NCBI GenBank assembly: GCA_019414565.1
Contig: DXLU01000030.1
Span: 57,459-82,646, forward strand
Reading direction: 5' to 3'
Length of the DNA stretch: 25,188 nucleotides
Origin: Collinsella sp.
GTDB taxonomy: Bacteria; Actinomycetota; Coriobacteriia; Coriobacteriales; Coriobacteriaceae
Shown one piece after another: positions 16,047-22,644 of this stretch. The translations under genes and the position numbers were made by a program. Under the pieces are notes generated by a model. It was not told the origin of the DNA and made no database searches. It was given only the letters and a program-made list of their open reading frames with translations. How positions within the stretch are numbered: position 1 is the first letter of the stretch; each line of letters begins with the position of its first letter.

Positions 16047-16814
16047 TTAGGCCATATCCAACTTTCTCCCTTTACGGTAAAGGTGAACAAATTCATCAGA
16101 GAATTTCTTTACGTAATCTCTATCGATGGCGGTCGCTAGCGTTTCATCATTATGTTCTGCTGTCTTTGTCCAGTTGTATGAGCCATGCATTACGTACTCA
16201 AAATCAATGATACAAAACTTATCGTGCATACGGTTCCATTCACGCCAACCAGAACGCGAGATGAGAACGGTATCAAAACCACTAAGCTGGCCATAGTAAG
16301 GACGATTGGCATCCTCGTCTGAGACAATCAATCTCACGGAAACGCCTTGCTGCCTTTTTGCTCTGAGCTCATTTATAAAGGCCCGATTGGTCAGCCATGC
16401 CACTGCAGCCCAGATGGAATACCGCGCATCCCGGATACCTTGGATAATTTCTTCTTGAATATTGGTAAACACGACATCATGTTCCGTGTATTCAACATCT
16501 TCGGATTGAATAATCTTTGGGCGAAGGGTCAATTCTCCTAAAGCATACTCATCGCTTTCTTCGTACACGTAATTGATTATGTCGTACAAATCGTCATATT
16601 GATTATTGGCTTCATTCAGAAGGGGTACGGGTATGCGCAGCTCAATATCTTCGTATCGCTGATTAGGGCGCCCATGCCGCACAAACCCCCATTGGGGTTT
16701 TCTATTCAGCGTGACTCTTCTGAGTATGGGCAATAAGTCGTCTTTTTTCCCTGAATACTTTTTATCGAATTTCAAGACCTCAATCATAGTCCTTACGAAT
16801 AATTCGTCATCCAT
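16047..16814 (-). CDS. phospholipase-D-like nuclease-domain protein
   Basis: 255 aa with a single C-terminal PLD domain: NIQEEIIQGIRDARYSIWAA, then SVRLIVSDEDANRPYYGQL, and the HKD signature MHDKFCIIDFEYVMHGSYNW (His197, Lys199, Asp204, followed by GSYNW). One HKD motif per chain implies a homodimeric active site, as in Nuc/BfiI-type nucleases and bacterial cardiolipin-hydrolase-like proteins. Residues 1-105 form a separate domain I do not recognise. The start ATG 16814 has GGAGG (16824-16820) 5 nt upstream; an ATG five codons earlier lies ahead of that site. No signal peptide, so cytoplasmic. Its upstream neighbours on the same strand are a broken membrane-protein gene and an hsdS tail, suggesting a former restriction/defence operon. 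It appears intact. Confidence 0.75.
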   Translation of the reverse strand: MDDELFVRTMIEVLKFDKKYSGKKDDLLPILRRVTLNRKPQWGFVRHGRPNQRYEDIELRIPVPLLNEANNQYDDLYDIINYVYEESDEYALGELTLRPKIIQSEDVEYTEHDVVFTNIQEEIIQGIRDARYSIWAAVAWLTNRAFINELRAKRQQGVSVRLIVSDEDANRPYYGQLSGFDTVLISRSGWREWNRMHDKFCIIDFEYVMHGSYNWTKTAEHNDETLATAIDRDYVKKFSDEFVHLYRKGRKLDMA

Positions 16815-16843
16815 TACATCCTCCAACATAAGAAACTAGGCAT

Positions 16844-17271
16844 TTAGCTGCATGGAGCAAGGATGTTTTTGAGTGCCTCAACCATCCAGCTTTCGAGCGC
16901 ACCACTCAATAAGCCTCCGATAATTCCGAATGCAGCAATTTTGTAATCATGAAGCTTCTGCTACCTTTTCTCCTCTTTGTTCAGGGCAACAACGGTGGCG
17001 TAATCATCTACGAAATTAAATCCTCTTTGAGTGGCTCCCCCAAAGAGGAATCCACCATCGCTACCATGGCCTTTTATCAAGCCCGCTTCGTGTAGGCCGT
17101 TGTAGAGCTCAATATACTTTTCGATGAAACAGTACTTCTCGCCCGTGAGATGAAGGTGATTCTCGGCAACAAAACCGCTACCCTCACTTCCCCCTCAGCC
17201 GCAACTAGCAGATTCAACCCCTCAAGCTCACTGCTCTGCAAGTCGACACCATTTACTGAGTACATCGGCAC
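16844..17271 (-). pseudogene. broken gene for a small protein with C-terminal membrane helix
   Basis: The frame from GTG 17271 (MPMYSVNGVDLQSSELEGLN) is lost to a frameshift around 17150-17175. The next frame continues FVAENHLHLTGEKYCFIEKY, IELYNGLHEAGLIKGHGSDG and NFVDDYATVVALNKEEKR. It meets an in-frame TAG at 16961-16963 and goes on with QKLHDYKIAAFGIIGGLLSG, ALESWMVEALKNILAPCS and a stop at 16844. Reassembled it would be about 140 aa: a soluble domain and one hydrophobic C-terminal helix. Family not recognised. The stop lies 30 bases from the PLD gene start and the beginning lies 15 bases after the hsdS stop, so the three were one operon. Two independent lesions show it is dead. Confidence 0.6.
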
Positions 17272-17286
17272 CGCCTGAAATTATCC

Positions 17287-17456
17287 TTAAAGCTCAACAC
17301 TAGAGACATCGAATTCACCTGACATAAGTTTAGACAGCAGAGTGTCACGAAGCTCGATGAGAGCGACAATTTCTTTTCTGTTTGAGAGAAGCATATCGTA
17401 TAGAGGGGCAACTTTTCCAGAGAAAGCTTGCAGGTCATCAACGTCGGAAATCACCT
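17287..17456 (-). pseudogene. hsdS: C-terminal tail of type I restriction specificity subunit (hsdS)
   Basis: About 56 codons remain: VISDVDDLQAFSGKVAPLYD, then MLLSNRKEIVALIELRDTLL and SKLMSGEFDVSSVEL before TAA at 17287-17289. The ending LRDTLLxKLMSGExDVSxVEL is the signature C-terminus of HsdS, the coiled-coil end that meets HsdM in type I restriction-modification complexes. Both DNA-recognition domains are gone. Upstream it is fused at 17456 to the first four codons of an IS21 istA (ATGGCAAGAAGG). No hsdM or hsdR is in the window. It shows that a complete type I system once stood here. Confidence 0.78.
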
Positions 17457-17636
17457 TCTTGCCATAATCTGTTCCTTTCTCTCGACTAATGGTATGGCGT
17501 TTCGAGTGTATAGGCGGCGGACCGCTGGGGCGCGGTACTCAAGCGCGCCGCTGGCGGTACTGAAGGGCAATTTTCACGTTTTTGAATGGCGGTACTGAAG
17601 CGCGTTATAAGTGGTACGGAGAAAGACGATTACTCA
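17454..17636 (-). mobile_element. IS21-family remnant E (left end)
   Basis: Minus strand from 17636: TGAGTAATCG, CTTTCTCCGTACCAC, then three subterminal repeats (CGCGCTTCAGTACCGCC, GCCCTTCAGTACCGCC, GCGCGCTTGAGTACCGC), the leader CGCCATACCATTAGTCGAGAG and istA ATG at 17465. The element is cut after four istA codons, where hsdS sequence begins. This is the most complete left end in the window and defines the terminus of the family. Confidence 0.78.
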
Positions 17637-17644
17637 GTCAATGA

Positions 17645-17676
17645 GATTCCTTTCTCTAAATACAGAAAAAGGAATC
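17645..17676. repeat. imperfect inverted repeat beside the IS21 end
   Basis: GATTCCTTTCTCT and AGAAAAAGGAATC form a 13-bp stem with one mismatch and a six-base loop, 8 bases outside the IS21 terminus. It may be a decayed terminator or hairpin; no function assigned. Confidence 0.35.
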
Positions 17677-17701
17677 AGTAACTCACAATTATGTCGCCGC
17701 A

Positions 17702-17740
17702 ATAAGGGGGGCGGGGGAATGGAGGCCCCGTCCCCCTTAT
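17702..17740 (-). terminator. terminator of the two-domain glycosyltransferase gene
   Basis: A 15-bp stem with a single G-U pair, ATAAGGGGGGCGGGG (17702-17716) with CCCCGTCCCCCTTAT (17726-17740), and a nine-base loop. It lies 50 bases after the stop of the minus-strand gene ending at 17790. T residues follow only weakly (CTTATTGC), but the stem is very stable. Confidence 0.65.
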
Positions 17741-17789
17741 CTATATGCAATGATATTGCTTGCACCTATTGTGAGGCTGCATTTAGATC

Positions 17790-20216
17790 TCACAAGTGGT
17801 AATAGCGATTTCCAGGTTCTCCCACGGTGAAATTCGGGTTCATGTATGGATCGCCTTCGACATAGTAGTTTGCCCAGCGATAATTCATGTACGCGACCTC
17901 TTTGTGGAAGCGAATCTGCTTGTCCGTGTTGTTTTCAACGCCTCTAGAAATTGACTCGTAATGATACAGCTCGACTTCGGGCGTGTATACAATCAGATCG
18001 TTAATCTCGCGAAGCTTTAGGCAAAAGTCAACATCATTAAATGCGACTTGAAGCTCTTCGGTGAAACCTCCGACTTTTTCGTATTCGCTTCGTTTGGTCA
18101 TGATGCAAGCCGCCGTGACGGCGCTGAAATCTTGCTGCGCATCGTTGAGTGCAAAATAGCCCCAGTTGTCTTTTGGCATGCTTTGGCAGAGATGTCCTGC
18201 CACGCCGCCCGTGACGCATAGGCCAGCGTGTTGAATGGTGTTGTCGGGATAGTAGAGTTTTGCACCAACTGCGCCAACATCCTCGCGTGCGCAGATGCCA
18301 AGCATAGTTTCAATCCAATTGGGCGTAATCACTTCGGTGTCGTTATTCAGCAGCAAGAGATAATTTCCCTTGGCACGGGCCACTCCAAAGTTCATGAGCT
18401 TGGAAAAGTTAAATTCGTGCTCCCAGGTAACAAGGCGAACGATATCAGGGTATTTGGCTTGTAACTTATCGTAATACTCGAACGTCGCATTTTCCGTGCT
18501 GTTATTTTCGATTATCACAAGCTCGTAATTGTCGTATGTGGATTTCTCGACAATTGACGTAATGCAGTTATCGAGGATATTAGCGTAATCTTTGGTTGGA
18601 ATGATGATCGAAACGAGCGGATGGGAATCTGGCGCGGCATAGGTTACTTTATATGTAAAGGGACGACGTGCCTGTTCAACCTTTGCATTGAGCCCAAGCC
18701 TGTCCAAATGATTCTGAACTGCTTTGATTCCTGCGATAGTGGCATACGGCTTGCTGTCGGCATTAGCCGCGGTTGATGTTTCGCTTAGGCGCCAGTGATA
18801 TAGAACTTTTGCAACATGGTGGACATTCCTTGCCTTTTCAACGGCCCGGAGAGTCAAATTATGATCCTGGGCTCCATCGAACTCTTTCGTATTCGGTTCT
18901 AGAGTGTCAAGAAGGGACTTACGGATGGTAAGCATGTGGCATATATAGTTATTATTTCTGAGTAAATCGATATTGAAATCCGGTTTAAAGAACGGCTGTG
19001 CCAGCTTTCCATCGGGCATGAGTTTGTCTTCATCGCAATAAAGAAGATCAACGTTATCATTGTTTTCAATTGCCTCGGCATACGAGAACAACAAATCCGG
19101 TTCAAGGATGTCGTCATGGTCAAAGAAGCTGACGAAATCGCCCGAAGCAGCAGCTACTCCGGCATTTGTGTTTTCGGAAATGCCCTTATTCTCGGCAAGG
19201 GTAATTGATTTAATTCTGTTGTCGCGGGCTACCTCATGCTCAACGCGAGCCTTTAGTTCCTGATTGTCAGGGCTTGCATTAACTAGGAGGAGCTCCCAGT
19301 TTGCATAAGACTGGTTTTTTACGGATTCGACCATATCGTTAAAAAACGAAATGGGCGTGTTGTAAAGAGGGACAATGATGCTGAATTTCGGAGCGCTATT
19401 GAAGACGATTTTTCTCTGCTTCTCCAGTGCACCAATGGTTGCCTTATGCTCTGTAAACCATTCGGGGTATTCAGGGTCAAACTGCGCATGGGTAAAGAGG
19501 AAGTTGGTCTCCTCAAGAAGCAAGCCTAATTTATCAGGCGTTAAGCAGTCAAATGCACTGAATGATGGGTGATTTTGATCGTCAATAATAAAATAGTAAC
19601 GATCAAACGCCTTTGGCATGCGGATCGAGAGCTGCGTTTCAAGTTGCTTTTTCTCGGATGTAAATCCAACGCTCGTTACATTTGAACCGAAATTGACTAT
19701 GCTCAGCCCAACCTCATTGAGGAACCGGTCGAGGCAGCGAAGTTTGATTTGCGAGTCATTGCGGTACGGTGTTCTAACCGTGCACCTCAGGATATACTCG
19801 TTTGAATCTTCGATGCACTGCCAAAAATCAATCGTCGCCATCTCAAACTCTGAAACGTCATCGTAATTTCGGAGTTTGCTGCACATGTCAGGTTTAATTT
19901 TGTAGTTAAGACGCGACTCCCATTTGATGTTCTTGCAATTGAGCGAAAGGGAGTCGCTGCTCAGGTTGCAACCGTCTTTGCCGATTTCGTTAAACTCAAT
20001 TTTAATGGCTCGGGTATCGGGGTCGGGGATTACAAGAACGTATGAGTTCGATTCGCCGTTATTGTCCTTGAATTTTAGAAGAGACAAAGGTAAGCGGCGG
20101 TCGTCATCCGTTGCCGCTTGAGCTTTTATGCTGGAGCCTTCATGGATGCCTTCTATTTTAAGTTGCTGGTAGATTTTCCAGTTTCCTCTGCATACTCCGG
20201 TTGTTTCGACTCGCAT
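17790..20216 (-). CDS. large two-domain GT2 glycosyltransferase
   Basis: 808 aa. Residues 1-270 form an unknown, mostly beta-like N-terminal region ending DPEYPEWFTEHKATIGALEK. The first GT2 domain starts FSIIVPLYNTPISFFNDMV (278), with DHDD at 366-369 and YCDEDKL near 393; the DDGS position reads VNASPD. The second starts LVSIIIPTKDYANILDNCI (534), with ENNST near 570, NNDT at 624-627 and the late VAFNDVDFCLKLRE (724-737). Tandem GT2 enzymes of this kind, many annotated as rhamnosyltransferases, polymerise or add two sugars. With rfbA/rfbB nearby, rhamnose transfer is plausible but inferred. I start at ATG 20216 because GAAAGG (20228-20223) lies 6 nt upstream; the frame is open a further 53 codons. 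Monocistronic, with its own terminator. Confidence 0.85.
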   Translation of the reverse strand: MRVETTGVCRGNWKIYQQLKIEGIHEGSSIKAQAATDDDRRLPLSLLKFKDNNGESNSYVLVIPDPDTRAIKIEFNEIGKDGCNLSSDSLSLNCKNIKWESRLNYKIKPDMCSKLRNYDDVSEFEMATIDFWQCIEDSNEYILRCTVRTPYRNDSQIKLRCLDRFLNEVGLSIVNFGSNVTSVGFTSEKKQLETQLSIRMPKAFDRYYFIIDDQNHPSFSAFDCLTPDKLGLLLEETNFLFTHAQFDPEYPEWFTEHKATIGALEKQRKIVFNSAPKFSIIVPLYNTPISFFNDMVESVKNQSYANWELLLVNASPDNQELKARVEHEVARDNRIKSITLAENKGISENTNAGVAAASGDFVSFFDHDDILEPDLLFSYAEAIENNDNVDLLYCDEDKLMPDGKLAQPFFKPDFNIDLLRNNNYICHMLTIRKSLLDTLEPNTKEFDGAQDHNLTLRAVEKARNVHHVAKVLYHWRLSETSTAANADSKPYATIAGIKAVQNHLDRLGLNAKVEQARRPFTYKVTYAAPDSHPLVSIIIPTKDYANILDNCITSIVEKSTYDNYELVIIENNSTENATFEYYDKLQAKYPDIVRLVTWEHEFNFSKLMNFGVARAKGNYLLLLNNDTEVITPNWIETMLGICAREDVGAVGAKLYYPDNTIQHAGLCVTGGVAGHLCQSMPKDNWGYFALNDAQQDFSAVTAACIMTKRSEYEKVGGFTEELQVAFNDVDFCLKLREINDLIVYTPEVELYHYESISRGVENNTDKQIRFHKEVAYMNYRWANYYVEGDPYMNPNFTVGEPGNRYYHL

Positions 20217-20485
20217 TGTTTGCCTTTCGTTTGTTGGACACTGCTCATTGTACTTATTCACTTCATGTCTCGCTATAAATGCAGAGAGGAGTTCCGTGAT
20301 TTCTGGCATTCTTAGATGTGTCGCTATGGGTTCGTCAGACGCTCCGTTCCGCTGTGTTAACATCGAAGAGGACATCTACGTACATCACGCTTTCTGTCGC
20401 TGTTGAGGTTCAGGTTATTGTCCTCGCGGCGCTCTGCTTCCTAGTCGTTGCTCATTTCGGGTCCATTGACTTCAAGGGGGTTATT
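20217..20485. other. divergent intergenic region
   Basis: About 270 bases between the minus-strand GT2 start and the gene start at 20486. The GT2 frame stays open through the first half, so a longer N-terminus (for example from the Met near 20307) is not excluded. A minus-strand TACAAT about 20 bases before the GT2 ribosome site is a possible -10, without a good -35. No repeats noticed. Confidence 0.3.
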
Positions 20486-20530
20486 ATGAAAGTTGTCTTG
20501 TTTGTTGGAGGGGCTGCAAGGGTCCTAGGC
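20486..20530 (+). pseudogene. possible truncated gene start (MKVVLFVGGAA...)
   Basis: AAGGGGG stands 6 nt before ATG 20486, and the frame begins MKVVLFVGGAARVLGGG. This is the style of a Rossmann or nucleotidyltransferase beta-alpha turn, for example sugar-nucleotide enzymes. It then becomes featureless (CAQRTD, stop at 20557) as it enters the tRNA-like structure. I read it as the 5' end of a gene cut off by insertion or deletion at about 20520. Too short to name; it could be chance. Confidence 0.3.
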
Positions 20531-20613
20531 GGGGGCTGCGCCCAACGAACGGATTGACGTGACGTGCGAGGTGTGTCCTAGGCCCGGGGGTTCGAATCCC
20601 CCGGCCCCCTCCG
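20531..20613 (+). other. tRNA/tmRNA 3'-end-like structure, possible attachment-site scar
   Basis: CCCGGGGG-TTCGAAT-CCCCC (20583-20602) is a canonical T-arm with the invariant TTCGAAT loop. It is followed by GGCCCCC (20603-20609), which pairs with GGGGGCT at 20531-20537 as an acceptor stem would. The 80-nt stretch lacks a normal D-arm and anticodon arm and is not followed by CCA, so it is not a functional tRNA. The GGGGGCTG/CGGCCCCC ends also resemble tmRNA. The 3' ends of tRNA and tmRNA genes are common integration sites, and the next genes (a membrane protein and an ImmA/IrrE remnant) are mobile-element types, so an attachment-site relic is my best reading. Confidence 0.45.
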
Positions 20614-20642
20614 TAAAGAAAGAACCGCCATTGGGGCGACCC

Positions 20643-21137
20643 TTATCTCCTGGGGTGGCCGATTCGGCCGCCGCCACTCTTTTCCAGGTCTGCGGACCTG
20701 TGTTCGTCCTGGAACGGAAACAGGCTCCTCGCTATCACCCAGAGTATTCCGATGATCTCGGCGGTCGTCGCGCCCATCCAGGAAATTATCACCTCGGTAG
20801 GGATTTCGCGCTGCAGCCACATGAGACGGGCGGTGTACGCGACGACGAGGGTGTTGCATGCGACCAGCTGCCACTTGACGCACTTGAGCGCGGCCTTTCC
20901 GAGTTCGGACCGAAGGTCGTTCTCCGCCTCCATCCTCTTGACCACGCTCTCGGCCTGGGCCGCCTTGGCTCGCCGTTCCCGCTCCTCGCTCGAGCATTCG
21001 ACCCTGACCTCGTCTAAATGGGCGCTTTCGATGGGGAAGACGTTTGCTCTCCTTTGTGCCGAACCCATGAGGTCGATTGCCTCTTGTGTCCCTTTTGGTG
21101 ACCTGCTTCCGCGCTGGTCTGCGCTATCGCAGCCCAA
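20643..21137 (-). CDS. membrane protein with coiled coil, partner of ImmA-like gene
   Basis: 164 aa from TTG 21137, or about 141 aa from ATG 21068. A charged, probably coiled-coil segment (CSSEERERRAKAAQAESVVK, about 48-80) precedes two membrane helices (about 86-107, WQLVACNTLVVAYTARLMWL; and 116-138, EVIISWMGATTAEIIGILWV), with a cytoplasmic tail. Family not recognised. Its start overlaps the end of the ImmA-like frame by 14 bases, so translation was probably coupled. ImmA-like metalloprotease plus small membrane protein on a GC-rich patch beside a tRNA-like end suggests cargo of a prophage or integrative element. Function unknown; it could take part in regulation or exclusion. Confidence 0.55.
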   Translation of the reverse strand: MGCDSADQRGSRSPKGTQEAIDLMGSAQRRANVFPIESAHLDEVRVECSSEERERRAKAAQAESVVKRMEAENDLRSELGKAALKCVKWQLVACNTLVVAYTARLMWLQREIPTEVIISWMGATTAEIIGILWVIARSLFPFQDEHRSADLEKSGGGRIGHPRR

Positions 21138-21390
21138 GGTTTTCCACCCTATGGCCCACGGCGGTTACGGATACGTCGAGTATGTCCGTCATCTCACCGA
21201 TGCTACAATTGCCCGCCCAGAGTTTCGCTACGACCTGTGCCGGCATGAGGAGCGCGGCGGCAAACGAGTTCGCCCATATCTCCTCGGGGTCTGTCCCTCG
21301 AGACGAGAGGGCGTCCCTTCGCTCAATGACCCCAGCAACCTCCCCGTCTCCTAGGTTTTGGTACGAGTGGATGTAGAGGCGCTCCGTCAC
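21124..21390 (-). pseudogene. ImmA/IrrE-family metallopeptidase, C-terminal fragment
   Basis: 88 aa from GTG 21390. EEIWANSFAAALLMPAQVVA (36-55) and GEMTDILDVSVTAVGHRVEN (65-84) followed by LGLR are the C-terminal blocks of ImmA/IrrE proteins (the NxFAAxLLMP helix and the VSxxAxxxRLxxLG helix). The N-terminal HExxH zinc site is absent. Upstream, a different frame reads HYRVADELDEAVGT up to 21447, where the 28-bp inverted repeat begins, so the gene is cut at the repeat and also frameshifted near 21400. ImmA proteins normally cleave an ImmR-type repressor to induce an integrative element; this one cannot. No repressor gene is left in the window. Confidence 0.65.
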
Positions 21391-21446
21391 CTCGCACGCC
21401 GTTATGTGCCCACCGCCTCATCCAGCTCGTCCGCGACCCTGTAGTG

Positions 21447-21474
21447 CGTGTTTGTGTCAATGGCTAACTGAACA
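21447..21474 (-). repeat. 28-bp inverted repeat, right copy
   Basis: Plus strand reads CGTGTTTGTGTCAA and ends AACTGAACA. It is the inverted partner of 15723-15750 with 25 of 28 positions identical and the TGTTCAG end outermost. It truncates the ImmA-like gene on its inner side. Confidence 0.75.
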
Positions 21475-21477
21475 GCG

Positions 21478-21501
21478 CATTGGACCAAATATGGTCCAAT
21501 G
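21478..21501. promoter_or_regulatory. perfect palindrome upstream of rfbA, candidate operator or hairpin
   Basis: CATTGGACCA, then AATA, then TGGTCCAATG: a perfect 10-bp inverted repeat with a four-base centre, about 150 bases before the rfbA ATG. It may be a regulator-binding site for the rfb genes, or a transcript-end hairpin. The rfbA -10 is probably TATACT (21605-21610). GGAGG (21637-21641) lies 8 nt before the ATG. Confidence 0.4.
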
Positions 21502-21649
21502 GTTGGAGTCTTGTGGTCCGTAAGGACGTGAACCAAAGAGGCTGCATGCTTGGCTCTCTCCGTCCTTCTTTTGTGCAGTTCTGCAACCTAGGTTCGGCCT
21601 CGCGTATACTTATATCATCTGTGTACACCCAACTCTGGAGGTCCAACCT

Positions 21650-22549
21650 ATGAAAGGCATCATCCTCGCGGGTGGCTCGGGCACGCGTCTGTACCCGCTC
21701 ACGCTCGTCACCAGCAAGCAGCTGCTGCCGGTCTACGACAAGCCCATGATCTACTACCCGCTTAGCACCCTCATGCTGGCGGGCATCCGGGATATCCTGG
21801 TCATCTCCACCCCGACCGACCTGCCCAACTTCGAGCGCCTGCTTGGGGACGGCTCGCGCTACGGCGTGAACCTGTCCTACGCCGAGCAGCCCTCGCCGGA
21901 CGGCCTTGCGCAGGCCTTCACCATCGGCGAGGACTTCATCGCCGGCGAGCCGTGCGCGCTGGTGCTCGGCGACAACATCTTCTACGGCAACGGCCTGTCC
22001 CGCCACCTGACGCGCGCCGTCCAGAACGCCGAGTCGGGCCGCGCCACGGTCTTCGGCTACCACGTGGACGACCCCGAGCGCTTCGGCGTCGTGGAGTTCG
22101 ACGGGGAGGGGAGGGCCGTCTCCATCGAGGAGAAGCCCGCCGAGCCCAAGAGCTCCTACGCCGTCACCGGCCTGTACTTCTACCCGGGCGACGTGTCCTC
22201 CCGCGCCGCTGAGGTGAAGCCCTCCGCACGCGGCGAGCTGGAGATCACCACGCTCAACCAGATGTACCTGGAGGAGGGGACGCTGTCCGTGGTGACCCTC
22301 GGCCGCGGCTACGCGTGGCTGGACACCGGCACCATGGAGAGCCTGCACGAGGCCGCGGAGTTCGTCCGCGCCGTGGAGCACTCCCAGGACCTGCCCGTGT
22401 CCGTCCCCGAGGAGATCGCCTGGGAGAACGGCTGGATCTCCACCGCCGAGCTTGAGGAGGCCGCCAAGGCCTACGGCAAGTCGGTCTACGGGCGGCACCT
22501 GAAGAAGGTCGCCGCCGGCGAGATCGTCAACAGCCCGCGCGAGTACTAG
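21650..22549 (+). CDS. rfbA: glucose-1-phosphate thymidylyltransferase (RmlA)
   Basis: 299 aa, the usual length. First enzyme of dTDP-L-rhamnose synthesis: glucose-1-phosphate plus dTTP gives dTDP-glucose, in the cytoplasm. Motifs: GIILAGGSGTRLYPLTLVTS (nucleotide loop), KQLLPVYDKPMIYYPLSTLM, SYAEQPSPDGLAQAFTIGED, LVLGDNIFYGNGL (metal-binding Asp), VVEFDGEGRAVSIEEKPAEP, NSYAVTGLYFY-type block (SSYAVTGLYFYPGDV), GELEITTLNQMYL, GRGYAWLDTGTMESL. Start set by GGAGG 8 nt upstream and the family N-terminus. Third positions are strongly GC-rich, unlike the DUF4869 gene that follows. A hairpin after the stop ends the transcript, so rfbA is probably not cotranscribed with rfbB at 24142. Confidence 0.98.
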   Translation: MKGIILAGGSGTRLYPLTLVTSKQLLPVYDKPMIYYPLSTLMLAGIRDILVISTPTDLPNFERLLGDGSRYGVNLSYAEQPSPDGLAQAFTIGEDFIAGEPCALVLGDNIFYGNGLSRHLTRAVQNAESGRATVFGYHVDDPERFGVVEFDGEGRAVSIEEKPAEPKSSYAVTGLYFYPGDVSSRAAEVKPSARGELEITTLNQMYLEEGTLSVVTLGRGYAWLDTGTMESLHEAAEFVRAVEHSQDLPVSVPEEIAWENGWISTAELEEAAKAYGKSVYGRHLKKVAAGEIVNSPREY

Positions 22550-22568
22550 CGCAAGCTTGTTTTCTTTT

Positions 22569-22596
22569 AGGGGTCACCGTTTATCTGGTGGCCCCT
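22569..22596 (+). terminator. terminator after rfbA
   Basis: AGGGGTCACC (22569-22578) pairs with GGTGGCCCCT (22587-22596) with one G-T pair and an 8-base loop, then TTTCGTT. It lies 20 bases after the rfbA stop. Confidence 0.65.
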
Positions 22597-22644
22597 TTCG
22601 TTATGATTACGTTGACCATAAAGACAATATGATTGGGAGTGGAT

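Noticed and set aside
20507..20613. Functional tRNA or complete tmRNA gene
   Set aside because: The T-arm and acceptor are present but there is no D-arm, anticodon stem or CCA, and the 80-110 nt span is too short for tmRNA and has no tag reading frame.
21464..22498. Long minus-strand open frame opposite rfbA, and a similar one opposite rfbB (24127-25047)
   Set aside because: Typical shadow frames of very GC-rich genes: low-complexity Val/Gly/Ala/Arg-rich products without motifs, while the plus strand has full RfbA and RfbB.
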